A stretch of DNA of 64,000 nt from Erwinia sp. ErVv1 (GTDB lineage: Bacteria > Pseudomonadota > Gammaproteobacteria > Enterobacterales > Enterobacteriaceae): NCBI RefSeq assembly GCF_900068895.1, contig NZ_CDPK01000004.1, positions 68,222-132,221 of the forward strand. Direction: 5' to 3'. Shown here piece by piece: positions 11,478 to 20,126 of this stretch. Position 1 is the first letter of the stretch; the number at the start of each line of letters is the position of its first letter. The notes below the pieces were generated by a model. It was not told the origin of the DNA. It worked only from the letters and a program-made list of their open reading frames with translations, and did not search any database. The position numbers and the translations under genes were made by a program.

Positions 11478-12100
11478 AGCATTTTATCCTCTGCATTTTG
11501 CTGAATAAGCTCTTTCAAATGGCCGGAGCGCAGATCGTATACGCAGCCAAACACGTCCAGCGCCGCTCCGGCCCGCCAGACGGCCCTTACCGGCTCTGCC
11601 GCCACCAGGTGCCTGAACTGAGCCAGGACGTTGACCTCCACCAGCGCATTCAGTCGTTCGCTTTCGTCGTCATCTTCGCTGGTCTCTGCCAGGCCAGGCG
11701 CAATGGCGGCGCGCAGCTGGGTGATCCGGCGGGCAAGTGGGGAATTTTCATCGCCCAGCGGAATGTCCGGCAGTGAAATCGCCGCCTGTACGCCGCCGCA
11801 ACCGTAGTGGCCACAGAGCACAATGCGCGAGACCTTGAGGTATTCAAGCGCGTATTGCAGAACGCTCATAAAATTATCGTCGCCGTTAACCACCATATTG
11901 GCGATATTACGGTGAACAAAAAGCTCTCCCGGATGCGCACCCGTTAATACCTCTGCGGGGACCCGGCTGTCTGAACAGCCAATCCATAACGAATGTGGCG
12001 TTTGGGAATGAACATTTTGCCGAAAATAGTGAGGATTGCGTTGGCGGCGCTGTAAGGCCCAACTGCGGTTTTTCGCTAACAGGGGTTTTAGAGTCGTCAA
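11474..12100 (-). CDS. Beta-class carbonic anhydrase
   Basis: Catalyses CO2 + H2O to bicarbonate. The 208-residue protein has the zinc ligands and catalytic dyad of the beta class: Cys42, Asp44 and Arg46 in GCSDSRVP, and His98/Cys101 in CGHYGCGG. Length and motifs match the E. coli Can/CynT type. It is the first gene of a two-gene operon with the SulP transporter. It is not embedded in a cyn operon, so I do not use the symbol cynT. Confidence 0.9.
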   Translation of the reverse strand: MTTLKPLLAKNRSWALQRRQRNPHYFRQNVHSQTPHSLWIGCSDSRVPAEVLTGAHPGELFVHRNIANMVVNGDDNFMSVLQYALEYLKVSRIVLCGHYGCGGVQAAISLPDIPLGDENSPLARRITQLRAAIAPGLAETSEDDDESERLNALVEVNVLAQFRHLVAAEPVRAVWRAGAALDVFGCVYDLRSGHLKELIQQNAEDKML

Positions 12101-13299
12101 AATAAAGCCTCTCTTTCAGGACGGCAGGAATAAACCTGAACGGCAAATAAGCCGGTTAAATACCTGAGGAGTAACTCAGGCATTGCTTCACAGCTTTCGG
12201 TGAAATAAGTTCTAACACTTAATGCTTAATTCATTCATTAAGAATAGTCCTGGTTAAATAATTAATATCGTTTTGTAATTTTATTTAAATAACCTTTATT
12301 TCCATTACGTTATTTGCATAACAGCCCGGTAAAATATAAGTTCTTCATATGCCTGCCATCATAGTTAACAGTAAATTATATATAAAACAGCTGGTTGGGA
12401 AATAAGACAGGGGTATTATATATGGGGTTAATGGGGTTAATGGGGTTAACAGCGCTAACGACAGCAAATGTAAAGCAGGTCGAAGGCAGGTTGAGGGCAG
12501 ATGGAAGGCTGATTACAGGCAGGTGAGAATCGAATAACAAGCGAATAATAAGACTGCTATGTAATAAACTTTATGGCATCAAAAATAATTAGATTTATCC
12601 ATGGCGTCAGCAGGGATTATTTCGATGTGATAATAACGATTCCCACCGCGCGCATAAGTGGAAAGCCCTCCAGGATTACCGTTTATTTTATATATTAGTG
12701 TCAGAACCTCTGGAGGAATATTTAAGTTAATTTACATCCCTTGCGGGTTAACTATGCTCCCTGCTGGAGATTCTAAGTCGGTGTTCAGCTGGAAAACGGG
12801 ACATATCCTGGCCTAAGAGAAAAATCTACACTGTCACCGCTCTCACAGACCCTTTAGAGCATTCTGTGTCACTGCTGCCGTATTAAAGGTGTTTCAGCCA
12901 TTTCCCCCCCCTGTTCTCCTCGCTCCAAACTCGCTTTTACCTGTTTCATACTGCAAGAGCGCTTTCGGCTGCTGAGTTCTCCCCTGCCGGGCGCGTTGCG
13001 GCTCACAGCCTGAGAAGCCCGCATCGTTAAGGCCGGGATTTCAGGCCCGCGGCTGATTGTGCCCCGCAAATGATAAACAAAAATCATGGCTCTTTAATCA
13101 TTTTATGGCAGACAAAACGCTCTCCTCACCCTAAGTTGGTATTGGCATATTAGCCCTACTGATATATAAACGATTGTTTTAAAAATAAAAATAAAGACAA
13201 ATCATCCGATGCGCTCCGCGACGACAGAGCCATTGCCGCCGTTATACAGGCATTTTCTTACCCGATTACGGATTAGCAAAAAAACAGAGAGCATACCCT
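12101..13299. other. 1.2-kb intergenic region without a convincing gene
   Basis: This stretch separates the carbonic anhydrase start from the gallate transporter. The first 700 bases are AT-rich with short G-rich runs, a three-copy 9-bp repeat (12422-12448) and a patch of loosely repeated gcaggt/gaagg words (about 12474-12530). The open frames here have no ribosome site or domain. The final 150 bases probably hold the promoter of the gallate genes. No RNA gene is recognised. Confidence 0.4.
12422..12448. repeat. Three-copy 9-bp tandem repeat
   Basis: Unit atggggtta repeated three times without error, between the carbonic anhydrase gene and the gallate region. It is non-coding. Confidence 0.8.
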
Positions 13300-14679
13300 A
13301 TGAGCAATCGTGACATGGTCAACGTAAAGGAGTGGATAGACAGCCGCTCAATTTCCGGGAGGCAGTGGCTAATCCTGGCGCTGTGCTTCTTTATTATCAC
13401 CTTCGATGGCTACGATGCTGCCGTAATGGGTTTTATCGCCCCCGCCCTGATTGAAGACTGGGGCATTGCCCGCTCGGAAATGGGTCCCATCCTCGGCGCG
13501 GCGATGTTAGGTGTTGCTCTCGGCGCGCTGTTTGTCGGGCCGTGGTCCGATCGCTTTGGCCGTAAACGCGTTTTGCTGATTTCCGTCGCCGGTTTTGCCT
13601 GCTTCAGCCTGGCCAGCGCCTTTGCCCGCTCGCCACTGGAGATGGCGCTGCTGCGCTTTATCACCGGCCTGGGGCTGGGAGCGGTGATGCCGAACTGCGT
13701 CACCCTGGTAGCCGAATATATGCCCGAACGCCGACGGGGCCTGATGATCTCCCTGATGTATAGCGGCTTTAATATCGGGTCGGGCCTCGGCGGCTTTATT
13801 GCGGCCGGGATGATCCCGCGTTTTGGCTGGCAGTCAGTGCTGCTGTTTGGCGGCGGTATTCCCCTGCTGATGCTGCCGCTGCTGATATGGGTGCTGCCCG
13901 AATCCGCTCTGTATATGGTCGTCCGCAAAGTCAGTCAGCATAAGATCGCGGCGGTGCTCAATCGCCTGGGCGGCCAGTTTAACAGCGGCGTGACCTTTGT
14001 GCTGAATACGCCGGTAGTGCCCAAAAAGTCACAGGTGCTGCAACTCTTCTCACCGGGCTATACCGTCGGCACCCTCTCTCTCTGGCTGACCTATTTTATG
14101 GGCCTTTTCGTTATTTATCTGCTTAACGGCTGGCTGCCAACCATTATGCGATCAGGCGGCGTTACCATTGAGCGTGCGGCGATTGTTGCCGGGCTTTTTC
14201 AGCTGGGTGGCACGCTTGGCGGGCTGCTGGTGGGTGGGCTGATGGACCGCCTGAAAGCCAAATACGTGATCGCCAGTTTCTATCTGCTGGGCTGCTTCTG
14301 CCTGCTTGCGCAGGGCGTCTGGGGATTTGGCCCCACTATGCTTGCGGTGCTGGTATTTATCAGCGGTGCCTGTATCAACGGTGCACAGACCGGTTTGCAG
14401 GCCTTTTCTCCTGCCTTTTATCCGACGGAAATGCGCGCGACCGGCGTCTGCTGGATGCACGGTATAGGCCGAACCGGTGCCATCCTCAGCTCCTCGCTCG
14501 GTGGCGTGCTGCTGGGCGTCTTTCCCGGACAAACCAGTATTTTCATCGTGTTGTCACTTCCTGCCCTGCTGGCAGCACTCGCCATTACCCAACACAGAGA
14601 TGCGCATGGCGTAAGGACGCTCAAAGGTGCCGAACCGGAGGCGATCCCTGGCCTGACGCGCACAATTAATAACCGATAA
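13300..14679 (+). CDS. galT: MFS aromatic acid/H+ symporter, probable gallate transporter
   Basis: 459 residues with twelve predicted membrane helices. The first helix carries the aromatic-acid:H+ symporter (AAHS) signature FDGYDAAVMGFIAPAL, and loop 2-3 has the MFS motif GPWSDRFGRKRV (about 80-91). AAHS members (PcaK, BenK, GalT) import benzoate-type acids. It heads a run whose next gene is gallate dioxygenase, as in the Pseudomonas putida gal cluster, so gallate or a related phenolic acid is the likely substrate. The assignment to gallate is from context. The ribosome site AGAGAG precedes the ATG. Confidence 0.8.
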   Translation: MSNRDMVNVKEWIDSRSISGRQWLILALCFFIITFDGYDAAVMGFIAPALIEDWGIARSEMGPILGAAMLGVALGALFVGPWSDRFGRKRVLLISVAGFACFSLASAFARSPLEMALLRFITGLGLGAVMPNCVTLVAEYMPERRRGLMISLMYSGFNIGSGLGGFIAAGMIPRFGWQSVLLFGGGIPLLMLPLLIWVLPESALYMVVRKVSQHKIAAVLNRLGGQFNSGVTFVLNTPVVPKKSQVLQLFSPGYTVGTLSLWLTYFMGLFVIYLLNGWLPTIMRSGGVTIERAAIVAGLFQLGGTLGGLLVGGLMDRLKAKYVIASFYLLGCFCLLAQGVWGFGPTMLAVLVFISGACINGAQTGLQAFSPAFYPTEMRATGVCWMHGIGRTGAILSSSLGGVLLGVFPGQTSIFIVLSLPALLAALAITQHRDAHGVRTLKGAEPEAIPGLTRTINNR

Positions 14680-14698
14680 GTGAAGAAAGAGGATCATT

Positions 14699-15958
14699 AT
14701 GGCTAAAATTATCGGCGGTCTGGCGGTTTCACATACGCCAACAATCGGCTTCGCAGTTGACCATAACAAACAGAAAGAAGAGCCCTGGGTACCCATCTTT
14801 GATGGCTTCGCGCCCATGCAGCGCTGGCTGGAAGAGAAAAAACCCGATGTGCTGCTCTACGTCTTTAACGATCACGTCACCTCATTTTTCTTTGATCACT
14901 ACTCGGCTTTTGTTCTGGGGATTGATGACCAGTACGCGGTAGCAGATGAAGGGGGTGGCCCGCGTGATTTACCCCCGGTGCGGGGTCATGCCGCACTGTC
15001 GCAGCATATTGGGGCCAGCCTGATGGCCGATGAGTTTGATATGTCTTTTTTCCAGGATAAGCCGCTGGATCACGGCCTGTTCTCCCCGCTGTCGGCCCTG
15101 CTTCCCTTTGATAACGACTGGCCGGTGCAGATTGTCCCGCTCCAGGTAGGCGTGCTGCAGTTCCCTATTCCCAGCGCCAGACGCTGTTATAAACTTGGCC
15201 AGGCCCTGCGTCGCGCGGTAGAAAGCTACCCGGAAGATCTCAAGGTCGCCATTGTCGCGACCGGAGGCGTATCGCACCAGGTTCACGGCGAACGCTGCGG
15301 CTTTAACAACCCGGACTGGGATGCACAGTTTGTTGATATGCTGGTCAACGATCCTGAACGCCTGACCGAAATTACCCTCGCGGAGTATGCCTCCTTGGGC
15401 GGCCTGGAGGGTGCAGAAGTCATTATGTGGCTGGTTATGCGCGGGGCGCTGTCGGCCAACGTTGAGAAGCTACATCAGGCCTATTACCTGCCCTCCATGA
15501 CCGGTATTGCTACGCTTATCCTGGAAAATCAGGCCCGTGAGGCACCCGCTGACGTTCATCAGCGCCAGCGTGACAAAATTGAGCTACAGCTCAAAGGCGT
15601 CGAAAAGCTGCCCGGTACCTATCCCTTCACCCAGGCGCGCAGCCTGAAGGCGCTGCGGATTAACCGCTTCCTGCATAAAATGATCCAGCCCGCCTGGCGC
15701 GAGCGCTTTAAGCGCGACCCTCAGGGGCTTTACGCCGAGGCAAAGCTGACCGACGAGGAGCAGACGCTGCTGACCCAGCTCGACTGGCGCGGCATGATCC
15801 ACTACGGCGTAAGCTTCTTTCTGCTGGAAAAACTGGGCGCGGTGGTCGGCGTCTCCAATCTGCATATCTACTCTGCCATGCGCGGGGAAACGCTGGAAGA
15901 GTTCCAGAAAACCCGTAATCAGCAGGTGCTCTATTCGGTGGCAGGAAAAAAAGCATGA
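14699..15958 (+). CDS. galA: Gallate dioxygenase
   Basis: An extradiol ring-cleaving enzyme that opens gallate to 4-oxalomesaconate. The 419 residues have the LigB-type catalytic domain at the N-terminus with candidate iron ligands His12 (SHTPTIG) and His59 (FNDHVTSFF), the GGVSHQVHGER segment near 193-203, and the LigA-like helical domain fused at the C-terminus (from about 290). This fused architecture and length are those of GalA/DesB gallate dioxygenases rather than two-subunit protocatechuate 4,5-dioxygenase. It is followed, with stop/start overlap, by a lactonase-type hydrolase. Confidence 0.85.
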   Translation: MAKIIGGLAVSHTPTIGFAVDHNKQKEEPWVPIFDGFAPMQRWLEEKKPDVLLYVFNDHVTSFFFDHYSAFVLGIDDQYAVADEGGGPRDLPPVRGHAALSQHIGASLMADEFDMSFFQDKPLDHGLFSPLSALLPFDNDWPVQIVPLQVGVLQFPIPSARRCYKLGQALRRAVESYPEDLKVAIVATGGVSHQVHGERCGFNNPDWDAQFVDMLVNDPERLTEITLAEYASLGGLEGAEVIMWLVMRGALSANVEKLHQAYYLPSMTGIATLILENQAREAPADVHQRQRDKIELQLKGVEKLPGTYPFTQARSLKALRINRFLHKMIQPAWRERFKRDPQGLYAEAKLTDEEQTLLTQLDWRGMIHYGVSFFLLEKLGAVVGVSNLHIYSAMRGETLEEFQKTRNQQVLYSVAGKKA

Positions 15959-16782
15959 TGACGCCGCAACCCATTATTGACTGCCATCATCACGTCTTTG
16001 ATCCGGTGCGCTTCCCCTACGATCCGGCCAGTACCTACCGTCCTGAGGGACATGAGCTGGGAACACCCGATAATTATCAGACGGTGATGGCGGCGTATAA
16101 CATTCGCCATTCGCTGATCGTCGGCCCCACATCGGCCTACAACACCGATAACCGCTGCCTGCTCGATACCATTAAGCGCGGTGAGGGCAAGTTTAAAGGG
16201 ATTGCCGTTACCCCGCGCGACGCGGACAGCGCATCGCTCAGCGACCTGCGCGATCGGGGCGTGGTGGGCATTGCCCTTAACGTCGCGATGCTCGGCACCG
16301 AGCCCTTTCTGAAACTGGACGCCCTGATGGAAAGGCTGGCCGCGTTAGAGATGTATGCGCAGATCCAGGTGCAAAACGATCAGCTGCTGGCGCTGATGCC
16401 GCTGCTGAAGCGTACCCGAACCCGGCTGCTGATTGATCACGCCGGCAGGCCGGACGTCAGTGCAGGCCTCGATCAGCCGGCCTTTCAGGCGCTGCTGTCG
16501 CTGGCAGAAAACGGGCGTACCTTCGTCAAACTCTCGGGGCTGTCGCAGTTCTCAAAGCAGGGTTATCCCTGGGCCGACGGCCACGCTTTTCAGCTGGCGC
16601 TGCTGGAGCGTTTCGGGGCCGAAAACTGTATGTGGGGATCGGACTGGCCGTTTTTGCGGGCCAAAAGCCGGATGGATATAGGCGCATTGTTACTGCTGCT
16701 TGAGCAGCTGATCCCGGACGACGCGACGCGGCGTCAGATCCTGTGGCATACGCCAAAACGCCTGTTTGGCTTCGGCGAATAA
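15955..16782 (+). CDS. Amidohydrolase, LigI-like 2-pyrone-4,6-dicarboxylate lactonase
   Basis: A 275-residue TIM-barrel hydrolase of the amidohydrolase superfamily: HHHVFDP at residues 10-16 supplies the metal/first-strand histidines, [10 protein letters not shown] around 160 a further histidine, and GSDWPFLR near 231 the catalytic aspartate. This is the COG3618/LigI pattern. LigI opens 2-pyrone-4,6-dicarboxylate to 4-oxalomesaconate. Gallate dioxygenases form this pyrone as a side product, so the gene probably returns it to the pathway. Its ATG overlaps the galA stop. Substrate is inferred from family and context; it could act on another aromatic lactone. Confidence 0.7.
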   Translation: MMTPQPIIDCHHHVFDPVRFPYDPASTYRPEGHELGTPDNYQTVMAAYNIRHSLIVGPTSAYNTDNRCLLDTIKRGEGKFKGIAVTPRDADSASLSDLRDRGVVGIALNVAMLGTEPFLKLDALMERLAALEMYAQIQVQNDQLLALMPLLKRTRTRLLIDHAGRPDVSAGLDQPAFQALLSLAENGRTFVKLSGLSQFSKQGYPWADGHAFQLALLERFGAENCMWGSDWPFLRAKSRMDIGALLLLLEQLIPDDATRRQILWHTPKRLFGFGE

Positions 16783-16792
16783 GGAGAAATTT

Positions 16793-17227
16793 ATGCAGAC
16801 CGTTTATATCCTCAATGGCCCCAACCTTAACCTGCTGGGCACCCGCGAACCGGCCACCTATGGCACCGATACGCTGGCTTCGATTGAGGCATTATGCCGC
16901 GCCACGGCGGCAGAACTGAATATCGCCGTCGAGTTTCGCCAGACCAACCATGAAGGAGAGATGATCGACTGGATCCAGGAGGCGCGCCACCATGCTCAGG
17001 CGCTGGTGATTAATCCTGCGGCCTGGACGCACACCTCGGTGGCAATCCGCGATGCGGTGACGGCGGTCGCCCTGCCGCTCTATGAGGTGCATATCACTAA
17101 CGTGCATAAGCGCGAACCCTTTCGCCATCACTCGTATCTCTCGGACGTGGCGCAGGGGGTGATTTGCGGCTACGGACTGCGCGGCTACCGCTACGCCCTG
17201 ATCGAAGCGGCCAGGCAGCACGGCTAA
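16793..17227 (+). CDS. aroQ: Type II 3-dehydroquinate dehydratase
   Basis: Interconverts 3-dehydroquinate and 3-dehydroshikimate. The 144 residues begin [20 protein letters not shown], the classical AroQ start with the substrate-lid region, and retain [11 protein letters not shown] (about 74-84) and the [15 protein letters not shown] segment. The start at 16793 follows GGAG; an earlier in-frame start would overlap the lactonase. In the gal operon the enzyme may be catabolic, feeding quinate-derived dehydroquinate to dehydroshikimate, rather than biosynthetic. E. coli uses the unrelated type I AroD for the biosynthetic step. Confidence 0.9.
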   Translation: MQTVYILNGPNLNLLGTREPATYGTDTLASIEALCRATAAELNIAVEFRQTNHEGEMIDWIQEARHHAQALVINPAAWTHTSVAIRDAVTAVALPLYEVHITNVHKREPFRHHSYLSDVAQGVICGYGLRGYRYALIEAARQHG

Positions 17228-17284
17228 GCATTAGCGCTCCATCAGGCAGTACGGCTAAGCATTAGCGCTCCATCAGGCAGCACG
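17213..17284. repeat. 31-bp tandem duplication across the aroQ stop codon
   Basis: Two 31-bp copies (17213-17243 and 17244-17274) differ at one base and are followed by a partial third copy (17275-17284). The first copy contains the last aroQ codons and the stop. It looks like a replication-slippage duplication. Confidence 0.85.
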
Positions 17285-17311
17285 GTCAGAATAGCGCCCG
17301 CTCATTCGGCG

Positions 17312-18547
17312 CTATGCGTCTAACGGATAGTCCCCGCAGACGTCACGCAGGCAGCTAATTAACGCATCGGCGGCGGGCGAATGCAGGCAGCCGGTACGGT
17401 AGCAGAGGCCGATAGCCCTGCCGGTAGCCGGTAGCGCTATCGGCAGCACGGCCAGCTCGCCCGAGGCCAGCTCTACTTCCAGCTGGTGGGCGGAAACCGC
17501 CGCCAGCATATCGGAGTCGCGCAGCAGCCCGCGCACCAGCGCCAGATCGCCGCTTTCCACCACCGGGTCGGGCGCCGGGATCCCCATACGGTGAAAACAG
17601 GTATCCAGCAGTCGCCGGGCAGGCGTATGCGAACGCGGCAGCACCCAGCGCGCCTCGCGTAGCGCACGTCTGTCGCAGGGATGCTGGCTCAGCGGATGAT
17701 CGGGCCTGGCCACCAGCACCATCTCCTCATCAAACAGCGTTTCGCTGGTCATATCCTGCTGCTCTTCACTGTTGCGCAGCGCACCGAAAATAAAGTCGAT
17801 TTCACCGGCGCGCATCTCTGCGGCCAGCATTCCCCAGGCGCTTTCGCTGGTGACGACCTTAATACCGGGATAGCGCGAGGTCAGCCGGATAATCGCCTGG
17901 GGGAGCAGGCGGGTGCGTCCGAGCGGCAGGGCGCCAACCCGCACCGTGCCGACCAGATTGCCCTTGCGCGCGGCAATATCGGCGGGAATATGCCGCAGCT
18001 CATTCAGCGCGCGGCGAATATTGGGCTCAATCTCACGCCCCGCCAGCGAAGGCACCATACCATGAGGCGTTCTTTCCAGCAGGGGAATACCCGCGCCGTT
18101 CTCCAGCACCTTTAGCGCCGCGCTGACGGCGGGCTGGCTCAGACCCAGCTGATGCGCCACCGACTGCATATGATTGGTCTGACACAGGGTGATAAAAATT
18201 TGCAGCCGGCGGACGTTGAATAGCCACAGCGGTTCAGACTCATTGCGGCTGCTTCTGCTCAGCAGTTTCGCCAGTCGGCGCGGCAGAGAATGGAGTTCCT
18301 CAATCGCCCGGCGCGCGCGCGGCAGGATGCACTTACCAAAGTCAGTCAGCATCATACCGCCGGAATGGCGCTCGAACAGCGGTACCGCAAGCCGCTGCTC
18401 CAGATCGTGAATGGATCGCGTGACCGCCGACTGGGTGCGAAATAACTCATCGGCCGCGCGCGAAACGCTCCCCTGGGCAACAACCTGACAAAACGCTCTG
18501 ATTTGCATCAGATTTACTGGCTCATTCCCGGTTATATTTGGCGCCAT
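17312..18547 (-). CDS. galR: LysR-type regulator with two N-terminal helix-turn-helix segments, probable gal regulator
   Basis: The start at 18547 (AGGG ribosome site) gives 411 residues, about 100 longer than ordinary LysR proteins. A first winged helix lies at about 13-72 (MQIRAFCQVVAQGSVSRAADEL) and a second at about 113-172 (NVRRLQIFITLCQTNHMQSVAHQLG), each with the LysR pattern S.PAVS or TQSAVTRSIH DLE. A normal effector domain follows. It sits divergently from galB and convergently with aroQ, so it very likely controls both gallate gene runs. The symbol follows the P. putida pathway regulator by context only; it is unrelated to the E. coli galactose repressor. Confidence 0.75.
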   Translation of the reverse strand: MAPNITGNEPVNLMQIRAFCQVVAQGSVSRAADELFRTQSAVTRSIHDLEQRLAVPLFERHSGGMMLTDFGKCILPRARRAIEELHSLPRRLAKLLSRSSRNESEPLWLFNVRRLQIFITLCQTNHMQSVAHQLGLSQPAVSAALKVLENGAGIPLLERTPHGMVPSLAGREIEPNIRRALNELRHIPADIAARKGNLVGTVRVGALPLGRTRLLPQAIIRLTSRYPGIKVVTSESAWGMLAAEMRAGEIDFIFGALRNSEEQQDMTSETLFDEEMVLVARPDHPLSQHPCDRRALREARWVLPRSHTPARRLLDTCFHRMGIPAPDPVVESGDLALVRGLLRDSDMLAAVSAHQLEVELASGELAVLPIALPATGRAIGLCYRTGCLHSPAADALISCLRDVCGDYPLDA

Positions 18548-18671
18548 ACCCTGCCCTCTTTTGCCCGGATGAATGGGGCCACTATAAATAAAACGCATAC
18601 CTGCTGCAATCAAATGAATTATCCCGTCCCCGCCCAGAGTGACAGCATTAAAAAAAACGTAAAGGAACCCG

Positions 18672-19415
18672 ATGATGACTGAACTCACTTCTCCTAAAAC
18701 GGCTCTGGTCGTTAGCGCACACTCTGCCGACTTCGTCTGGCGCTCAGGCGGGGCCATCGCCCTGCATCAGCAGCAGGGTTATCAGGTACACGTGGTCTGC
18801 CTGTCGTTTGGCGAACGTGGCGAATCCGCGAAGCTGTGGCGTAAAGGCAACATGACCGAAGAGAAAGTTAAAACGGCCCGCCGCGCCGAAGCGCTGGCCG
18901 CCGCAGACATTCTCGGTGCGAGCATAGAATTTTTTGATATGGGTGATTATCCGCTGCGTGCGGATAAAGAGGCCCTGTTCCGCCTGGCAGACGTTTACCG
19001 TCGGGTACAGCCGCACTTTGTTCTGACCCATTCCCTGCTCGATCCCTATAACTATGACCATCCACTGGCCAACAACCTGGCGCAGGAGGCACGCATCATC
19101 GCCCAGGCAGAGGGATATCGCCCCGGCGAAAAAATTATCGGTGCGCCACCGGTCTACTGCTTTGAACCTCATCAGCCAGAGCAGTGCAGCTGGAAGCCGG
19201 ATGTGCTGCTGGATATCACCAGCGTCTGGGATAAAAAATATGCCGCTATCCAGTGTATGGCCGGGCAGGAACACCTGTGGGAATACTACACCCGCGTGGC
19301 GCAGCAGCGCGGCGTGCAGGCGAAACGCAACGTTGGCATCACCTCAACCCGCGATATTATCTACGGCGAAGGCTACCAGAGTATTTTCCCTCGCGTGACG
19401 GAGGATCTGGCATGA
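18672..19415 (+). CDS. galB: 4-oxalomesaconate hydratase (PIG-L/LmbE family)
   Basis: Adds water to the enol form of 4-oxalomesaconate to give 4-carboxy-4-hydroxy-2-oxoadipate. The 247 residues belong to the PIG-L deacetylase fold: [16 protein letters not shown] (about 13-28) replaces the family's HPDD zinc motif, and [15 protein letters not shown] carries the further histidine ligands. P. putida GalB is a zinc-dependent hydratase of exactly this fold, unrelated to LigJ. The stop overlaps the galC start. It is the first gene of a tight run transcribed away from galR. Confidence 0.85.
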   Translation: MMTELTSPKTALVVSAHSADFVWRSGGAIALHQQQGYQVHVVCLSFGERGESAKLWRKGNMTEEKVKTARRAEALAAADILGASIEFFDMGDYPLRADKEALFRLADVYRRVQPHFVLTHSLLDPYNYDHPLANNLAQEARIIAQAEGYRPGEKIIGAPPVYCFEPHQPEQCSWKPDVLLDITSVWDKKYAAIQCMAGQEHLWEYYTRVAQQRGVQAKRNVGITSTRDIIYGEGYQSIFPRVTEDLA

Positions 19416-20125
19416 GTGCGATCGGTAAGAAAGGGGTGGTGGTGCGTCATATCGAGCGGGCGGCCGGGCGTGATATCGCCGCGCTGGCCGGATATGGCGT
19501 CGCGACGGTACATGAAGCGCAGGGCCGCAAAGGGCTGCTGGACCCGGCTATCCGCCCGATTCAGCAGAATAAAGGCATTGCGGGCAGCGCCGTTACCGTC
19601 CTGCTGGCACCCGGCGACAACTGGATGTTTCACGTGGCGGTCGAGCAGTGCCAGCCGGGAGATATTCTGGTGGCCGTGCCAACCTCCCCCTGCGTTGACG
19701 GTTACTTTGGCGATCTGCTCGCCACCTCCCTGCAATCGCGCGGCGTACAGGGCCTGATTGCCGACCACGGTATCCGAGACAGCAAAACGCTGCGTGAGAT
19801 GGGCTTTGCCGTCTGGTCCCGCGCTATTTACGCTCAGGGCACGGTAAAAGAGACGCTGGGATCGGTCAACGTGCCGGTAGTCTGCGCCGGCCAGCTGGTC
19901 TGGCCCGGTGATGTGATCGTCGCCGACGACGACGGTGTGGTGGTGGTGCGCCGGGCAGAGGCCGCCAGCACCGCAGAAAGCGCCGCTAAGCGGGAAGCGC
20001 TGGAGGAGAGCAAGCGCGCGCGCATGGCCTCCGGCGAGCTGGGGCTGGATATCTATCAAATGCGCCCACGCCTGGCCGAAAAAGGCCTGCGCTATGTGGA
20101 CACCCTGGACGATCTGGAGAACTGA
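19412..20125 (+). CDS. galC: 4-carboxy-4-hydroxy-2-oxoadipate aldolase (RraA-like)
   Basis: Splits 4-carboxy-4-hydroxy-2-oxoadipate to pyruvate and oxaloacetate. The start at 19412 (after GGAGG, overlapping the galB stop by ATGA) gives 237 residues with the class II HMG/CHA aldolase segments: [20 protein letters not shown], the loop around [11 protein letters not shown], and [22 protein letters not shown], which in this family carries the metal-site aspartate and catalytic arginine. RraA itself lacks aldolase activity, but the gal context supports the enzyme assignment. Confidence 0.9.
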   Translation: MSAIGKKGVVVRHIERAAGRDIAALAGYGVATVHEAQGRKGLLDPAIRPIQQNKGIAGSAVTVLLAPGDNWMFHVAVEQCQPGDILVAVPTSPCVDGYFGDLLATSLQSRGVQGLIADHGIRDSKTLREMGFAVWSRAIYAQGTVKETLGSVNVPVVCAGQLVWPGDVIVADDDGVVVVRRAEAASTAESAAKREALEESKRARMASGELGLDIYQMRPRLAEKGLRYVDTLDDLEN

Positions 20126-20126
20126 T

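Noticed and set aside
12869-13087. 72-residue minus-strand open frame upstream of the gallate genes
   Set aside because: No ribosome site, domain or conserved context; composition unlike coding DNA.
18548-18757. Upstream extension of the LysR-type regulator to 18757
   Set aside because: It would overlap the start of galB and has no LysR similarity; the ATG at 18547 has its own ribosome site.
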